A DNA stretch of 43,716 nucleotides from Chloroflexota bacterium (GCA_005880795.1 VBGP01000033.1:1-43716), one strand, 5' to 3'. Positions 26,384-34,436 are shown, counted from the stretch's first letter. Notes: generated by a model from the letters alone, not told the origin. A program made the numbers and translations.

Positions 26384-27534
26384 CGATCGCGTATTTCGAC
26401 TGTTTCTCCGGCATCTCCGGCGACATGACGCTCGGCGCGTTGATCGACTGCGGCGCCGACGCTGCGCTGCTGGACGCGGTGGTCGAGGCGCTCCGGCTGG
26501 GTGACGAGGTGACCGTCGAGGTGCGGCACGAGACGCGCGGGCACGTCGGAGGGACACGCGTCATCGTCGGCGTCGAGGGTCGTGTCGAGCGGACTGTTCC
26601 GGCGCTTCGCGGCGTAATCGAGGAGTCAGGCGCACCGAGCGAGGTCAAGGCGCCGGCGCTGGACGCCATCAACCGTCTCGCGCGGGCCGAGGCTCGTCTC
26701 CACGGCGTGGAGGAGGACAGGCTCCATCTCCACGAACTCGGCGGCGCCGACACACTGGTCGACCTGGTGGGGGCTTTCTGGCTCCTACACGCCCTCGATG
26801 TCCGCCGCGTCTATGCGTCACCGCTTCCCACGCCGCGTGGACTCAAGGGCGACATGCCGTTGCCCGCGCCGGCCAGCCTGCGGGTGCTCGAAGGCACCGG
26901 CGCCGTGCTGCAAGCAAGCGACGAGCCACGCGAGCTGGTCACGCCCACCGGCGCGGCCATCCTGGCCGCGGTGGCGACATTTGAGCGCCCCGCCATCTCG
27001 CTGCGCCGGGTTGGCTATGGCATCGGCGCGAATCAATCTCCAGCCAACTCGCTCGCCGTCTGGATCGGCGAAGAAGTCACGTCTGAAAGCGGTGTCACCC
27101 TCGTCGAAACCAACCTCGATGACATGGCGCCCAACCTGATCGCGGCGCTATGCGAGGACCTCATGGCGGCCGGTGCGCTGGACGTCGCGGTCGTCCCGGC
27201 GCTGATGAAGAAAGGAAGGCCTGGGCACTTGCTCAGCGTGATGTCGCCGCCGGAGCTGGTCGGGCAGCTGAGCGAACAGCTCCTCCGGCGCAGCACGACC
27301 CTCGGGGTCCGGCTGACTCAGGTGCAGCGGGTCATCGCGGCGCGCCGGGTCATCGAGGTCAAGACCGCGCTCGGCTCGGCCCGTGTCAAGGTGAAGGAGC
27401 TCGGAGGCCGGCCGATCGACGTGGCGCCGGAATACGAGGACTGCCGGCGGATCTCGCGCGAGAGCGGCCGGGACCTGCGCGAGGTGATGCGCCTGGTGGC
27501 CGATTCGGCGCGCCGGGAGCTGGGACTCGAGTGA
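26380..27534 (+). CDS. larC: LarC-type nickel insertion protein
   Basis: A 384-residue, uninterrupted LarC-family protein: YFDCFSGISGDMTLGAL at the N-terminus, HLHELGGADTLVDLVG near 125, ELVTPTGAAILAA near 185, a NLDDM motif near 245, and MKKGRPGHLLSV near 285. LarC inserts nickel into the pincer cofactor (NPN) of lactate racemase and related enzymes with use of CTP. LarB, LarE and LarA are not in this window. The gene is locked between folB and folD by overlapping codons, an unexpected context for nickel-pincer synthesis. Confidence 0.9.
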   Translation: MTIAYFDCFSGISGDMTLGALIDCGADAALLDAVVEALRLGDEVTVEVRHETRGHVGGTRVIVGVEGRVERTVPALRGVIEESGAPSEVKAPALDAINRLARAEARLHGVEEDRLHLHELGGADTLVDLVGAFWLLHALDVRRVYASPLPTPRGLKGDMPLPAPASLRVLEGTGAVLQASDEPRELVTPTGAAILAAVATFERPAISLRRVGYGIGANQSPANSLAVWIGEEVTSESGVTLVETNLDDMAPNLIAALCEDLMAAGALDVAVVPALMKKGRPGHLLSVMSPPELVGQLSEQLLRRSTTLGVRLTQVQRVIAARRVIEVKTALGSARVKVKELGGRPIDVAPEYEDCRRISRESGRDLREVMRLVADSARRELGLE

Positions 27535-28382
27535 CGGCGCGCCTACTCGACGGCAGGGCCGTCGCCAAACAGGTTTACGCCGAGGTCGAGCAGGCGGTGA
27601 GCGAGCGAGTGGCGCGCGGCGGCTCGCGTCCGCGGCTGGCGACTGTTCTCGTCGGTGACGATCCGGCTTCGGCGCAGTACGTCGAGCTGAAGCAGCGCAA
27701 CGCGCAGAAAGTGGGCATCGAATCCGAGGATCACCGGCTTTTGGCAAGCAGCACCACCGAGGAGCTGCTCGCCCTGGTCGAGAGGCTGAACCGGGATGAG
27801 CGGGTGAGCGCGATCCTGATCCAGCAGCCCGCGCCGAAGCAGATCGACATGTCGCGGATCGCGATGGAGGTCGATCCGGTTAAGGACGTGGACGGATTCC
27901 ATCCCATCAATGCGGGCAAAGTTGCGCTCGGGCTGCCAGGTGGCGTGGAGCCGTGCACCCCGGCCGGCATCGTCTACCTGCTCGAAAAATTCAGCATCTC
28001 CATCGCAGGGGCCAACGCGGTGATCGTCGGGCGCAGCAACCTGGTCGGCAAGCCGACCGCGCTGCTCATGCTCAAGCGCAACGCGACAGTGACCGTCTGC
28101 CACACAAAGACGCAAGATCTTGCGGGTCACACCCGGGCGGCGGACATCCTCGTCGCGGCCGCGGGGCGCGCCAACCTGATCACACGCGACATGGTCAAGC
28201 CGGGCGCTGCTGTCGTGGACGTGAGCACGAACTGGGTCGACGGACGCCAGGCCGGCGATCTCGGCCATGGTGTGGAGGAGGTGGCGGGGTGGCTGACCCC
28301 GAATCCGGGCGGGGTCGGCCCGATGACGCGGGCGATGCTGATCAAGAACACGCTTGAGGCTGAGGTTCGCCGTCGCCCGTGA
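27531..28382 (+). CDS. folD: Methylene-tetrahydrofolate dehydrogenase/cyclohydrolase (FolD)
   Basis: GTG 27531 overlaps the larC stop (GTGA) and gives 283 residues. Motifs: the catalytic Y-V-x-x-K in SAQYVELKQRNAQKVGI, DVDGFHPINAGKVALG, CTPAGIVYLLE, the NADP loop VIVGRSNLVGKPTALLM, and the C-terminal TPNPGGVGPMTRAML. It oxidises 5,10-methylene-THF and hydrolyses 5,10-methenyl-THF to 10-formyl-THF. The usual Q-L-P segment reads ILIQQPAPKQID, a mild variation. Third gene of the folate operon. Confidence 0.95.
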   Translation: MTARLLDGRAVAKQVYAEVEQAVSERVARGGSRPRLATVLVGDDPASAQYVELKQRNAQKVGIESEDHRLLASSTTEELLALVERLNRDERVSAILIQQPAPKQIDMSRIAMEVDPVKDVDGFHPINAGKVALGLPGGVEPCTPAGIVYLLEKFSISIAGANAVIVGRSNLVGKPTALLMLKRNATVTVCHTKTQDLAGHTRAADILVAAAGRANLITRDMVKPGAAVVDVSTNWVDGRQAGDLGHGVEEVAGWLTPNPGGVGPMTRAMLIKNTLEAEVRRRP

Positions 28383-28386
28383 ATCG

Positions 28387-29652
28387 TTGACGTTCGAAGA
28401 AGCTCTCGACTTCATCTCCCGGCAGGGCCGCTTTGCGATGAAGCTCGGTACCGAGCGCACGCGAGCCCTCCTCGACCACATCGGCGCGCCGGACAGGCAA
28501 TTGAAGGGCGCGCTCATCGCCGGCACCAACGGCAAGGGCTCGACAGGCGCATGCCTGAGCGCGATTCTTCGAGCCGCGGGTCACACCGTTGGTTTCATGC
28601 CCAAGCCTCATCTCATCTCGTACACGGAGAGGATCGAGGTGAACGGCACACCGATCAGCGAGCAGGATTTTGTCGCCACGCTTGAGGCCTTGATGCCGTC
28701 GTTCGAAGCGGTAGGGTCAGAGCTCGGTCCGCCAACCGAGTTCGAGATGCTGACGGTCATGGCGATCGCCTATCTCGCTCCGCGAATCGACACGCTGGTG
28801 TGCGAGGTCGGGCTGGGTGGCCGCCTCGATGCCACCAACGCCCTTGACCTCGGCGTGGCGGTGATCACCAACGTCGCCCTGGATCATCAGAAATATCTCG
28901 GCAGCACGATCGGAGAGATCGCGCGCGAGAAGGCGGCGATCATCAAGCAAGGCGATCGGGTTGCAACAGGCTGCGAAGGCGAGGCGCTTCACATCGTTGA
29001 GGCCCGCTCTGCCGCCGAGACCGCGCCGCTGTGGCGCCTGGGTGGTGAATTGCACGTGAATGCCGCATCTGTGGGCTGGGATGGACACGTCCTCGCGGTC
29101 AGTGGACCAGGTTTTGAACACAGCGACCTGCGGCTTCATCTGCTCGGCGAGTTTCAACCCGACAACGCCGCGCTGGCCGTGGCGGGCGCCCACCTGATCG
29201 GCGACGGGAGCGACAAGGCGGTACGCACCGGCCTTGCCGCCACGGTTTGGCCTGGGCGCCTGCAGGTGATCGCCGAACATCCGCGCGTGGTCCTCGACGG
29301 GGGACACAACCCGGCGGCGATGGTTACAGCCGGCGCCGCCCTGCGAAGGCTGATCGGGTCCGAAAGGCTCGTCGCGGTGTTCGCGATGCTGAGCGAGAGA
29401 GATCCGGTCCAGCTGCTCGCGGCCCTGCGGACCTTGCGCCCGGATGCGGTCGTCTTCACCGAGCCCGCGAGCGCGCACGGCCACGCCATCTCGCCCGAGG
29501 AGCTGGTCAACATCTATGGCCCCGGAGCTCAAGCCGCGCGGCCCGCGAGCGCGGCTCTCGAGCAGGCGAAGGAGCTGGCGGGAGTCGGAGGAACGGTGCT
29601 GGTCTGCGGGTCGCTCTACCTGGTGGGTGAGATCCTCTCGCTCAGCGACTAG
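28387..29652 (+). CDS. folC: Folylpolyglutamate/dihydrofolate synthase (FolC)
   Basis: TTG 28387 gives 421 residues beginning L-T-F-E-E-A-L, as in relatives; TTG 28354 in the same frame would overlap folD. The Mur-ligase-like ATPase loop is GALIAGTNGKGST, followed by PHLISYTERIEVNG, VGLGGRLDATNA, NVALDHQKYLG and the C-terminal VVLDGGHNPAAM. It adds glutamates to (dihydro)folates so that they are retained. Last gene of the folB-larC-folD-folC operon, with its end overlapping the convergent membrane-protein gene by 11 bases. Confidence 0.93.
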   Translation: MTFEEALDFISRQGRFAMKLGTERTRALLDHIGAPDRQLKGALIAGTNGKGSTGACLSAILRAAGHTVGFMPKPHLISYTERIEVNGTPISEQDFVATLEALMPSFEAVGSELGPPTEFEMLTVMAIAYLAPRIDTLVCEVGLGGRLDATNALDLGVAVITNVALDHQKYLGSTIGEIAREKAAIIKQGDRVATGCEGEALHIVEARSAAETAPLWRLGGELHVNAASVGWDGHVLAVSGPGFEHSDLRLHLLGEFQPDNAALAVAGAHLIGDGSDKAVRTGLAATVWPGRLQVIAEHPRVVLDGGHNPAAMVTAGAALRRLIGSERLVAVFAMLSERDPVQLLAALRTLRPDAVVFTEPASAHGHAISPEELVNIYGPGAQAARPASAALEQAKELAGVGGTVLVCGSLYLVGEILSLSD

Positions 29653-30043
29653 CGCGTACGAATCGCACGCAGAGATAGACGCAGCCCGATACCATCGGCA
29701 GCAACAGGGCCAGTCCAAACGCGGCCCACAGCAGACCGCCGCTGACGGCAAGCCCTCCGAGCAAGACCAAAGCCAACCCGATCCCGCCCGCGCCGAGCAC
29801 GAGGTCCCGGGTGGCTCGGGGGCGAGGAGCGTGTTGCGTTAGCGGCCGAGGCATCGACGATGGGCGGCCGGCCGATGCTCTCCTGGCGGTGAGGCCATAA
29901 ACCAGCAAGCCGATGCCGGCCAGCCCGCCAAGCAGGGTGATCACCTCGGCGATGAGTCCCTCTCTCGTATCCGAAACACGGGTCACGGCGGCAAAGGCGA
30001 GCACGACAAGGGCTGCCCCGGAGATAAGCGAGAGCTGTCGCAT
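29642..30043 (-). CDS. Small four-helix membrane protein, unknown
   Basis: A 133-residue protein with four hydrophobic segments (about 5-20, 33-50, 80-100 and 103-122), separated by a basic Pro/Arg-rich central loop. No conserved motif is recognised. It lies directly after the SDR gene (stop adjacent to its start, no gap), so it is co-transcribed with it. Possibly a membrane anchor or scaffold; function cannot be inferred. Confidence 0.65.
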   Translation of the reverse strand: MRQLSLISGAALVVLAFAAVTRVSDTREGLIAEVITLLGGLAGIGLLVYGLTARRASAGRPSSMPRPLTQHAPRPRATRDLVLGAGGIGLALVLLGGLAVSGGLLWAAFGLALLLPMVSGCVYLCVRFVRASR

Positions 30044-30826
30044 TCAGCGAGCCGAGGAGAGGAGGTTGCTTCGAAGCCTGCGCATACCGCGCAGCCAGCG
30101 GTCGTAATCGTCGGCTTTACGGCGAAAGTACTCGGCGACCTCCGGGTGGGGCAGGATCAGGAAGCGCTCGTCGCCGATTCCCCTGACCACCGCCTCCGCC
30201 ACGGCTTCGGGCTCGAGTGCGCCGGCGGTGAGGAATTCGATCCCGAGCTGACTGACTTCCTTCGCCAGCATGTCGGTCTTGACCCCCTGGGGACACAGGC
30301 ACGAGACGCGAATTCCCTCATCACCGTGAACGATCGCGAGCCACTCGAAAAACGAGAGGGCTGCGGCCTTGGTGACTCCGTAAGGCGCGGCAAAGAAATG
30401 GTTCAACAGTCCCGCCGCGGAGACGGTGCCGACGATGTACCCCTCGCGCCGGGCCAGCATGCCGGGAAGCACGTGGCGGGCGACGAAGACATGCGACATC
30501 ACATTGACTTCCCAGATGCGCTGCCAGTCAGCATCCTTCGCTTCGGGACCGCCGCCGACTGCGATCCCGGCGTTCGAGCAAAAGATGTCGATTCGGCCGT
30601 GCAGCGACTCGACCTCACGCACGAGGCGCTCGACGTCAGCCTCGCGAGACACGTCGCATTGAACCGGCGTTGCGTTGATTTCCTCCGCCAACATCGCGGC
30701 GCCGGCCCCATCGATGTCGGCGACGATCAGCGCCTTTGGCTGCGCCGATGTTAGCCTCGTGGCCAGCGCTCGACCGATGCCTCGGGCCGCCCCGGTGACG
30801 ACGATGACCCTGCCGGTCAGCTCCAT
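30044..30826 (-). CDS. Short-chain dehydrogenase/reductase
   Basis: A 260-residue classical SDR: cofactor loop TGAARGIG near residues 11-18, Asp after the second strand (IVADIDG) suggesting NAD(H) preference, NAG motif in CSNAGIAVG, catalytic Ser in TVSAAG and Y-x3-K in YGVTKAA. The C-terminus is extended by a charged segment (EVAEYFRRKADDYDRWLRGMRR) found in a subset with broad short-chain alcohol or steroid-like substrates. It is divergent from the HxlR regulator gene 149 bases away, which likely controls it. Confidence 0.92.
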   Translation of the reverse strand: MELTGRVIVVTGAARGIGRALATRLTSAQPKALIVADIDGAGAAMLAEEINATPVQCDVSREADVERLVREVESLHGRIDIFCSNAGIAVGGGPEAKDADWQRIWEVNVMSHVFVARHVLPGMLARREGYIVGTVSAAGLLNHFFAAPYGVTKAAALSFFEWLAIVHGDEGIRVSCLCPQGVKTDMLAKEVSQLGIEFLTAGALEPEAVAEAVVRGIGDERFLILPHPEVAEYFRRKADDYDRWLRGMRRLRSNLLSSAR

Positions 30827-30961
30827 CGCAAGCTCACGAACACGCCCACCTGAACATTCTCGAGGTCCTCACGAGCCTTCCCCACGATGGCTGATTGTCG
30901 CGCGAAAAAAATTCTTGTGGAAAACACCGGCCGGGTCCTTTCGGAGACTCGCGATACCGCA

Positions 30962-30967
30962 TAGAAT
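30962..30967 (+). promoter_or_regulatory. Predicted -10 (TAGAAT) of the HxlR gene
   Basis: TAGAAT, eight bases, ATG 30976, predicting a leaderless or nearly leaderless mRNA and selecting this ATG. No ribosome site is present in between. Confidence 0.45.
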
Positions 30968-30975
30968 CACTCCCC

Positions 30976-31314
30976 ATGGTCGGAGGGGGCCTCGACTACA
31001 GCGCTGCCTTTCAGCGCGGAATCGAGTTGATCGGGAAGCGCTGGACCGGAGCAGTGGTAAAGGCACTCATTCGACAGCCCGCTCGCTTCAACCAGCTGCT
31101 CGCAGGGATTCCAGGCATCAGCGATCGAGTCCTGACGGAACGCCTTCGCGAGCTGGAGACTGAAGGCATTGTGGAAAGGCTCGTCGATCCGGGACCGCCG
31201 GTGCGAGTGAGCTATCGATTGACGTCGCGCGGGCGCGCACTCGAGCCTGTGCTGGCGGCTGTTTCGGACTGGGCGGAGAGCTGGCTTGCGACTCCCGCCG
31301 CGGCCGTGGGCTGA
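30976..31314 (+). CDS. HxlR-family transcriptional regulator
   Basis: ATG 30976 gives 112 residues; an upstream extension in the same frame has no family similarity. The winged helix reads IELIGKRWTGAVVKALIRQPARFNQLL, then GISDRVLTERLRELETEGIVER, then VSYRLTSRGRALEPVL, the hallmark order of HxlR. The common N-terminal Cys of redox-sensing HxlR members is absent. These regulators respond to reactive species or ligands and usually control a neighbouring divergent oxidoreductase; here the SDR gene fits. Confidence 0.9.
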   Translation: MVGGGLDYSAAFQRGIELIGKRWTGAVVKALIRQPARFNQLLAGIPGISDRVLTERLRELETEGIVERLVDPGPPVRVSYRLTSRGRALEPVLAAVSDWAESWLATPAAAVG

Positions 31315-31487
31315 GCGCGGACTCCGATTTTCGCACTCGTCGCCTCGGGCCCTCCCTTCCTCCGCCGTGCCGTCCCTCCCCCTCCGACACACCACGATCG
31401 AGCTTAGGATTCGCAAAAGTCTCTGCCAACCCAGTCTGTTAAGGGGTCCAAAAAGGCATGGCGAACACGACTGATAGGCTTTACCGA

Positions 31488-32072
31488 ATGCCGATTGGCG
31501 ATTTTCTCCGCCGCCGGCCCGAGGCTCAAACCTGCCAGGCTTGCGGCTCGCCTCTGCCCCACGGCGCGGTCTTCTGCCCCTCGTGCGGAGTGCGCACGGA
31601 CGACCCTCAGGCCGAGCCCCTCCACATCGTCGACCGCACGACAGGCCTCTTCAACGATCGTTTCGTGCGCCCGGTCCTCGAGGATGAGCTCGCGCGGGCA
31701 CACCGCTATCAGCGCAACCTCGGCGTCCTCCTGATCGAGGCGAATGGGACTCTGCCTGCCGACGAAGCTCTGAAAACCATGGCCTCGGCCCTGGCCAGCA
31801 CCGTTCGCGACGTCGACACGCCCGGTGTGCTCGGCCGCACGCCGCCCCAGCTCCTGGCCATCCTGCCCGACACCGACGTCGCCGGCACCGCGCATGCCGC
31901 CAACCGCGTTCTCGCTGCGGTCAACGAGTCACTCAAGGCCCAGGGGGCGTCCGCGGCGGTTGGCCTGGTTTGCGTGAGACCGGGTCAGCGTGTTCGTGCC
32001 GGCGCGGTCATCGAGAGTGCGGGTCGATCGCTGCGCTCGGGCCGGCCCGAGATGATGGGCAAGCCCGCCTGA
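31488..32072 (+). CDS. Zinc-ribbon protein with degenerate GGDEF domain
   Basis: ATG 31488 is preceded by TAGGCT and seven bases (leaderless type); ATG 31458 in frame would lie upstream of that promoter. The 194 residues hold a zinc ribbon (CQACGSPLPHGAVFCPSCG, about 16-34) and a GGDEF-like domain beginning DRTTGLFNDRFVRPVLEDEL and AHRYQRNLGVLLIEAN. Where active diguanylate cyclases have R-x-G-G-D-E-F, this protein has GRTPPQLLAIL, so it should not make cyclic di-GMP. It may bind a nucleotide or partner instead. It overlaps the next gene by four bases. Confidence 0.75.
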   Translation: MPIGDFLRRRPEAQTCQACGSPLPHGAVFCPSCGVRTDDPQAEPLHIVDRTTGLFNDRFVRPVLEDELARAHRYQRNLGVLLIEANGTLPADEALKTMASALASTVRDVDTPGVLGRTPPQLLAILPDTDVAGTAHAANRVLAAVNESLKAQGASAAVGLVCVRPGQRVRAGAVIESAGRSLRSGRPEMMGKPA

Positions 32073-32635
32073 CGTCAGAGGTCTATCTCGCTCGCCACGG
32101 CGAGACCGAGTGGAGCCTTTCGGGGCGCCATACCGGCGTCACAGACCAACCGTTGACCACGCGCGGCGAAGACAAGGCCAGGGCCCTCGGCTCCCGCGTT
32201 CGGGGCATCGAGTTCGATGTCGTTTACTCCAGCCCGATGCAGCGGGCTCGGCGGACGGCGGAGCTCGCCGGCTTCGAGCATCCCGAGATAACCGATCTCC
32301 TCCGGGAGGCTGACTACGGCCGCTACGAGGGTCTGACCACCCAGCAGATCCACGAGTCCGCCCCGGACTGGGAGCTTTACAAGGACGGCTGTCCAGGCGG
32401 CGAGACGCCGGCGCAGCTCTATGCGAGGGCTCAGCGATTCGTCGACCTGGTGACGGCCCAGCGGCGCGAACGCGTGCTGGCATTTGCGCACGGCCACATC
32501 CTGCGCGCCATAGCGGTGGCGTGGATCACGGCCGGCATCAGGGTCGCGACCGGGCTGCAGCTCGACGTGGCGACGCTCAGCATCCTGCGTGACGCCGACC
32601 GCGGTCGGGTGATTGCTCTGTGGAACGCGCCGTGA
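32069..32635 (+). CDS. Histidine phosphatase superfamily protein, apparent CTG start
   Basis: The conserved protein begins T-S-E-V-Y-L-A-R-H-G-E-T-E-W. No ATG or GTG lies in frame near it; the candidates are CTG 32069, which overlaps the upstream stop as CTGA, or TTG 31970, which would add 33 residues of unrelated sequence inside the upstream gene. I chose CTG by analogy with the ATGA/GTGA junctions elsewhere. Motifs: phosphohistidine RHGETEW, VVYSSPMQRARRTAE, LREADYGRYEGLT and the second His in AFAHGHILR. This is the phosphoglycerate mutase/acid phosphatase fold, most like broad sugar- or nucleotide-phosphate phosphatases. Confidence 0.88.
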   Translation: MTSEVYLARHGETEWSLSGRHTGVTDQPLTTRGEDKARALGSRVRGIEFDVVYSSPMQRARRTAELAGFEHPEITDLLREADYGRYEGLTTQQIHESAPDWELYKDGCPGGETPAQLYARAQRFVDLVTAQRRERVLAFAHGHILRAIAVAWITAGIRVATGLQLDVATLSILRDADRGRVIALWNAP

Positions 32636-32641
32636 CCGCGG

Positions 32642-32977
32642 CTACGCCCTGCGGCGCAGCGTCCAGGTGCGGCTCCGGACGCCCGGAAGTCCGGCGAACA
32701 CGAGGTAAGCCGACGTCGCGACGTCGGCACGGTACGTGTGCCGTTCGCCGGGGTTGATCAGCATCATCTCACCCACCCCGACCTCTCCTGAGTGGGCGCC
32801 GTCGTCAAAGCGCAGCCGTCCACCGGTGACGATCAGCGCCACCGGGATCGCGTTGCGATGCTCCGGTACGGTTTGCCCCGGTTGGAGCCGCAATCCGACG
32901 ACGCGCATCGACCCGCAGTCCGCGATCTGCTCGAAGCCGAATGCGCGCGGCCCCTCTTCTAGGTTTGGCCTGGACAC
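32642..32977 (-). CDS. Cupin-domain protein
   Basis: GTG 32977 gives 111 residues and avoids overlap with the divergent ComB-like gene; GTG 33034 or a further upstream start are possible in the same frame. The cupin barrel is seen in RLQPGQTVPEHRNAIPVALIVTGGRLRF (motif 1, with His and Glu/His ligands partly changed) and GEMMLINPGERHTYRA (motif 2, with His). Small single-cupin proteins bind metals or act as sensors or isomerases; function unknown. Its end faces the histidine phosphatase gene, with GCTACGCC/GGCGCAGC (32641-32660) as a possible shared terminator hairpin. Confidence 0.7.
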   Translation of the reverse strand: MSRPNLEEGPRAFGFEQIADCGSMRVVGLRLQPGQTVPEHRNAIPVALIVTGGRLRFDDGAHSGEVGVGEMMLINPGERHTYRADVATSAYLVFAGLPGVRSRTWTLRRRA

Positions 32978-33019
32978 CGCTGACAATGATGCCGCCGCGA
33001 TTCGGTCCCGCGCCAGGCC

Positions 33020-33697
33020 GTGAAGATCGTTCACGCGACCGGCATCGACGGCGCGCGACACGCGCGCGGCACCGTGGTCGTGATCGACGTCCTGCGCGCC
33101 TTCACCGTAAGCGCTTACGCGCTCGCAGGCGGGGCGCGTGAGTGCCGCCTGGTCAGGACCGTCCAGGAAGCGCGCGCGCTCGCCGAAACGATCCCGGGCT
33201 CGGTCATATGCGCTGAAGAGGACGCCCTTCCCGTCGACGGCATCGCGATCAGCAACTCTCCAACCCAGATCCGGGAGACCGACCTGAGGGACCGCATCCT
33301 GATCCAGCGCTCCACGGCCGGAACGCAGGTGGCATCAGAGGTCAAGAGCGGCGACATCTTCGCGGCGAGTCTGGTCGTCGCCCGGGCGACTGTTCAAGCC
33401 TGCCTGTTAAGGAATCCGGAGACCCTGACCCTCCTGGCGTCGGCCGACCACCCCGAGGACCACGCCTGCGCGACCTACATGGCAGCGCTGATTCACGGCG
33501 ACCACCCCGACCTTCAGCAGCTGCTGGACCCGCTGCATCAAAGCGAGCGCTATCGCAGGGCGATGTCAGGAGGCTGGCCTGGCTTCCCTCCCACCGACCT
33601 CGAGCTGGCGCTGCAGGCGGACCGCTTCCCTTTCGCGATGCCGGTGAGTCGCGAGGCGGGTTACCTCCGCCTGACCGCAAGCCGCGTCGCTGGCTAA
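33020..33697 (+). CDS. comB: 2-phosphosulfolactate phosphatase-like protein (ComB family)
   Basis: A 225-residue protein from GTG 33020. It carries the ComB pattern: VVVIDVLRAFTVSAYALAGGA at the start, an EEDALPVDGIAISNSP segment (counterpart of G-F-x-x-G-N-S-P) and ILIQRSTAGTQ (counterpart of T-T-x-G-T), then a CATYMAALIHGD segment near residue 150. ComB removes phosphate from 2-phosphosulfolactate in coenzyme M synthesis of methanogens; bacterial relatives have wider, often unknown, roles. It lies just upstream of a cobalamin riboswitch, which controls the next operon and not this gene. Confidence 0.82.
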   Translation: MKIVHATGIDGARHARGTVVVIDVLRAFTVSAYALAGGARECRLVRTVQEARALAETIPGSVICAEEDALPVDGIAISNSPTQIRETDLRDRILIQRSTAGTQVASEVKSGDIFAASLVVARATVQACLLRNPETLTLLASADHPEDHACATYMAALIHGDHPDLQQLLDPLHQSERYRRAMSGGWPGFPPTDLELALQADRFPFAMPVSREAGYLRLTASRVAG

Positions 33698-33702
33698 GAT
33701 CT

Positions 33703-33850
33703 TCCCAGGGCACCAAGGGAATCCGGTGTGAAACCGGAGCTGTCGCGCAACTGTGAGCGAGGAGCCTCCGTCCGAGACAAGCCACTGAGGTAGCGAGACC
33801 TCGGGAAGGTGGACAGAGGCGGCGATCCGCGAGCCAGGAGACCTGAATGC
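33703..33850 (+). ncRNA. Cobalamin (adenosylcobalamin-type) riboswitch aptamer
   Basis: The conserved core is unmistakable: GGGAATCCGGTGTGAAACC leading to GGAGCTGTCGCGCAACTGTG (33717-33755) and the B12 box AGCCAGGAGACCTG (33832-33845). The CCGGT...ACCGG hairpin and the GAGGT...ACCTC-like pairing between them fit the class. It precedes the lipoprotein and ECF transporter genes and should reduce their expression when cobalamin is plentiful. Confidence 0.92.
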
Positions 33851-33888
33851 TCGAAACGGCATACCGTCCGCGCGCAACGGCACGGAAG

Positions 33889-33942
33889 CTCCTGGCGGTC
33901 GGCTTTCAGCGGCGCGTGACGGAGAAGGCTGACCGCCTGGAG
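33889..33942 (+). promoter_or_regulatory. Expression platform: RBS-sequestering hairpin
   Basis: The stem 33889-33907 pairs with 33924-33942 over 19 positions with one T-T mismatch and two G-T pairs, loop 16 bases. The 3' arm covers the beginning of the ribosome site GGAGGA (33939-33944), six bases before GTG 33951. This suits translational control by the riboswitch aptamer. Confidence 0.7.
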
Positions 33943-33950
33943 GAACGATC

Positions 33951-34436
33951 GTGCGCAAGCACCTCATATGGGCCAGCGCGACACTGGCCTTGACACTCGG
34001 AGCCGTCACCGCGTGCGGAGGCTCTCCGGCGGCGAGCACATCGACCCCGACGAACGGCTGCGTCAACGCGAGCGCTTCGCATCGCGCCTACGTGGTCGTG
34101 CAGCACAGCGTCGCGAGCCATGAATTCCAGAAATGCGTCGGCTTCACTGGCGACACCATTGACGGCCAGACGCTGATGGATCAATCGGGCATCGAATACC
34201 AGACCCAGACCTTCAGCTTCGGCAAGGCGGTGTGCCAGGTGGACAACGAGCCTGCTCAGTTCACCAAGTGCTTCGCCGACACCGGGGCGAACTGGTCGTT
34301 GTTCGTGGAGACCGACGGGAAATGGGTCGCTGCGCAAACGGGGTACGCGCAGGTGACGCTTCACGACAAAGAGGCGATCGGCTGGAAGTACACCGCGGAC
34401 GCTTCACCGGCGCCCCCACCGCTGCCCAACGCGTAG
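33951..34436 (+). CDS. Lipoprotein with DUF4430-like domain, cobalamin-regulated
   Basis: A 161-residue protein from GTG 33951. The signal peptide ends in a lipobox (AVTAC, Cys22), so it is a membrane-anchored lipoprotein outside the cell membrane. A Ser/Thr linker is followed by a small domain with GDTIDGQTLMDQSGIEY and the C-terminal WSLFVETDGKWVAAQTGYA, then DKEAIGWKY, the pattern of DUF4430, which is related to the small C-terminal domain of transcobalamin and intrinsic factor. Because of the riboswitch and the ECF transporter that follow, it may bind corrinoids for uptake; this is inference. Confidence 0.82.
   Translation: MRKHLIWASATLALTLGAVTACGGSPAASTSTPTNGCVNASASHRAYVVVQHSVASHEFQKCVGFTGDTIDGQTLMDQSGIEYQTQTFSFGKAVCQVDNEPAQFTKCFADTGANWSLFVETDGKWVAAQTGYAQVTLHDKEAIGWKYTADASPAPPPLPNA

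Noticed and set aside
28354-28386. Extended N-terminus for FolC from TTG 28354
   Set aside because: The extra 11 residues overlap folD and do not match the usual FolC beginning; TTG 28387 fits the family better.
31458-31487. Upstream ATG for the zinc-ribbon/GGDEF protein
   Set aside because: It lies before the TAGGCT element that is placed like the leaderless promoters elsewhere here, so ATG 31488 was preferred; not proven.
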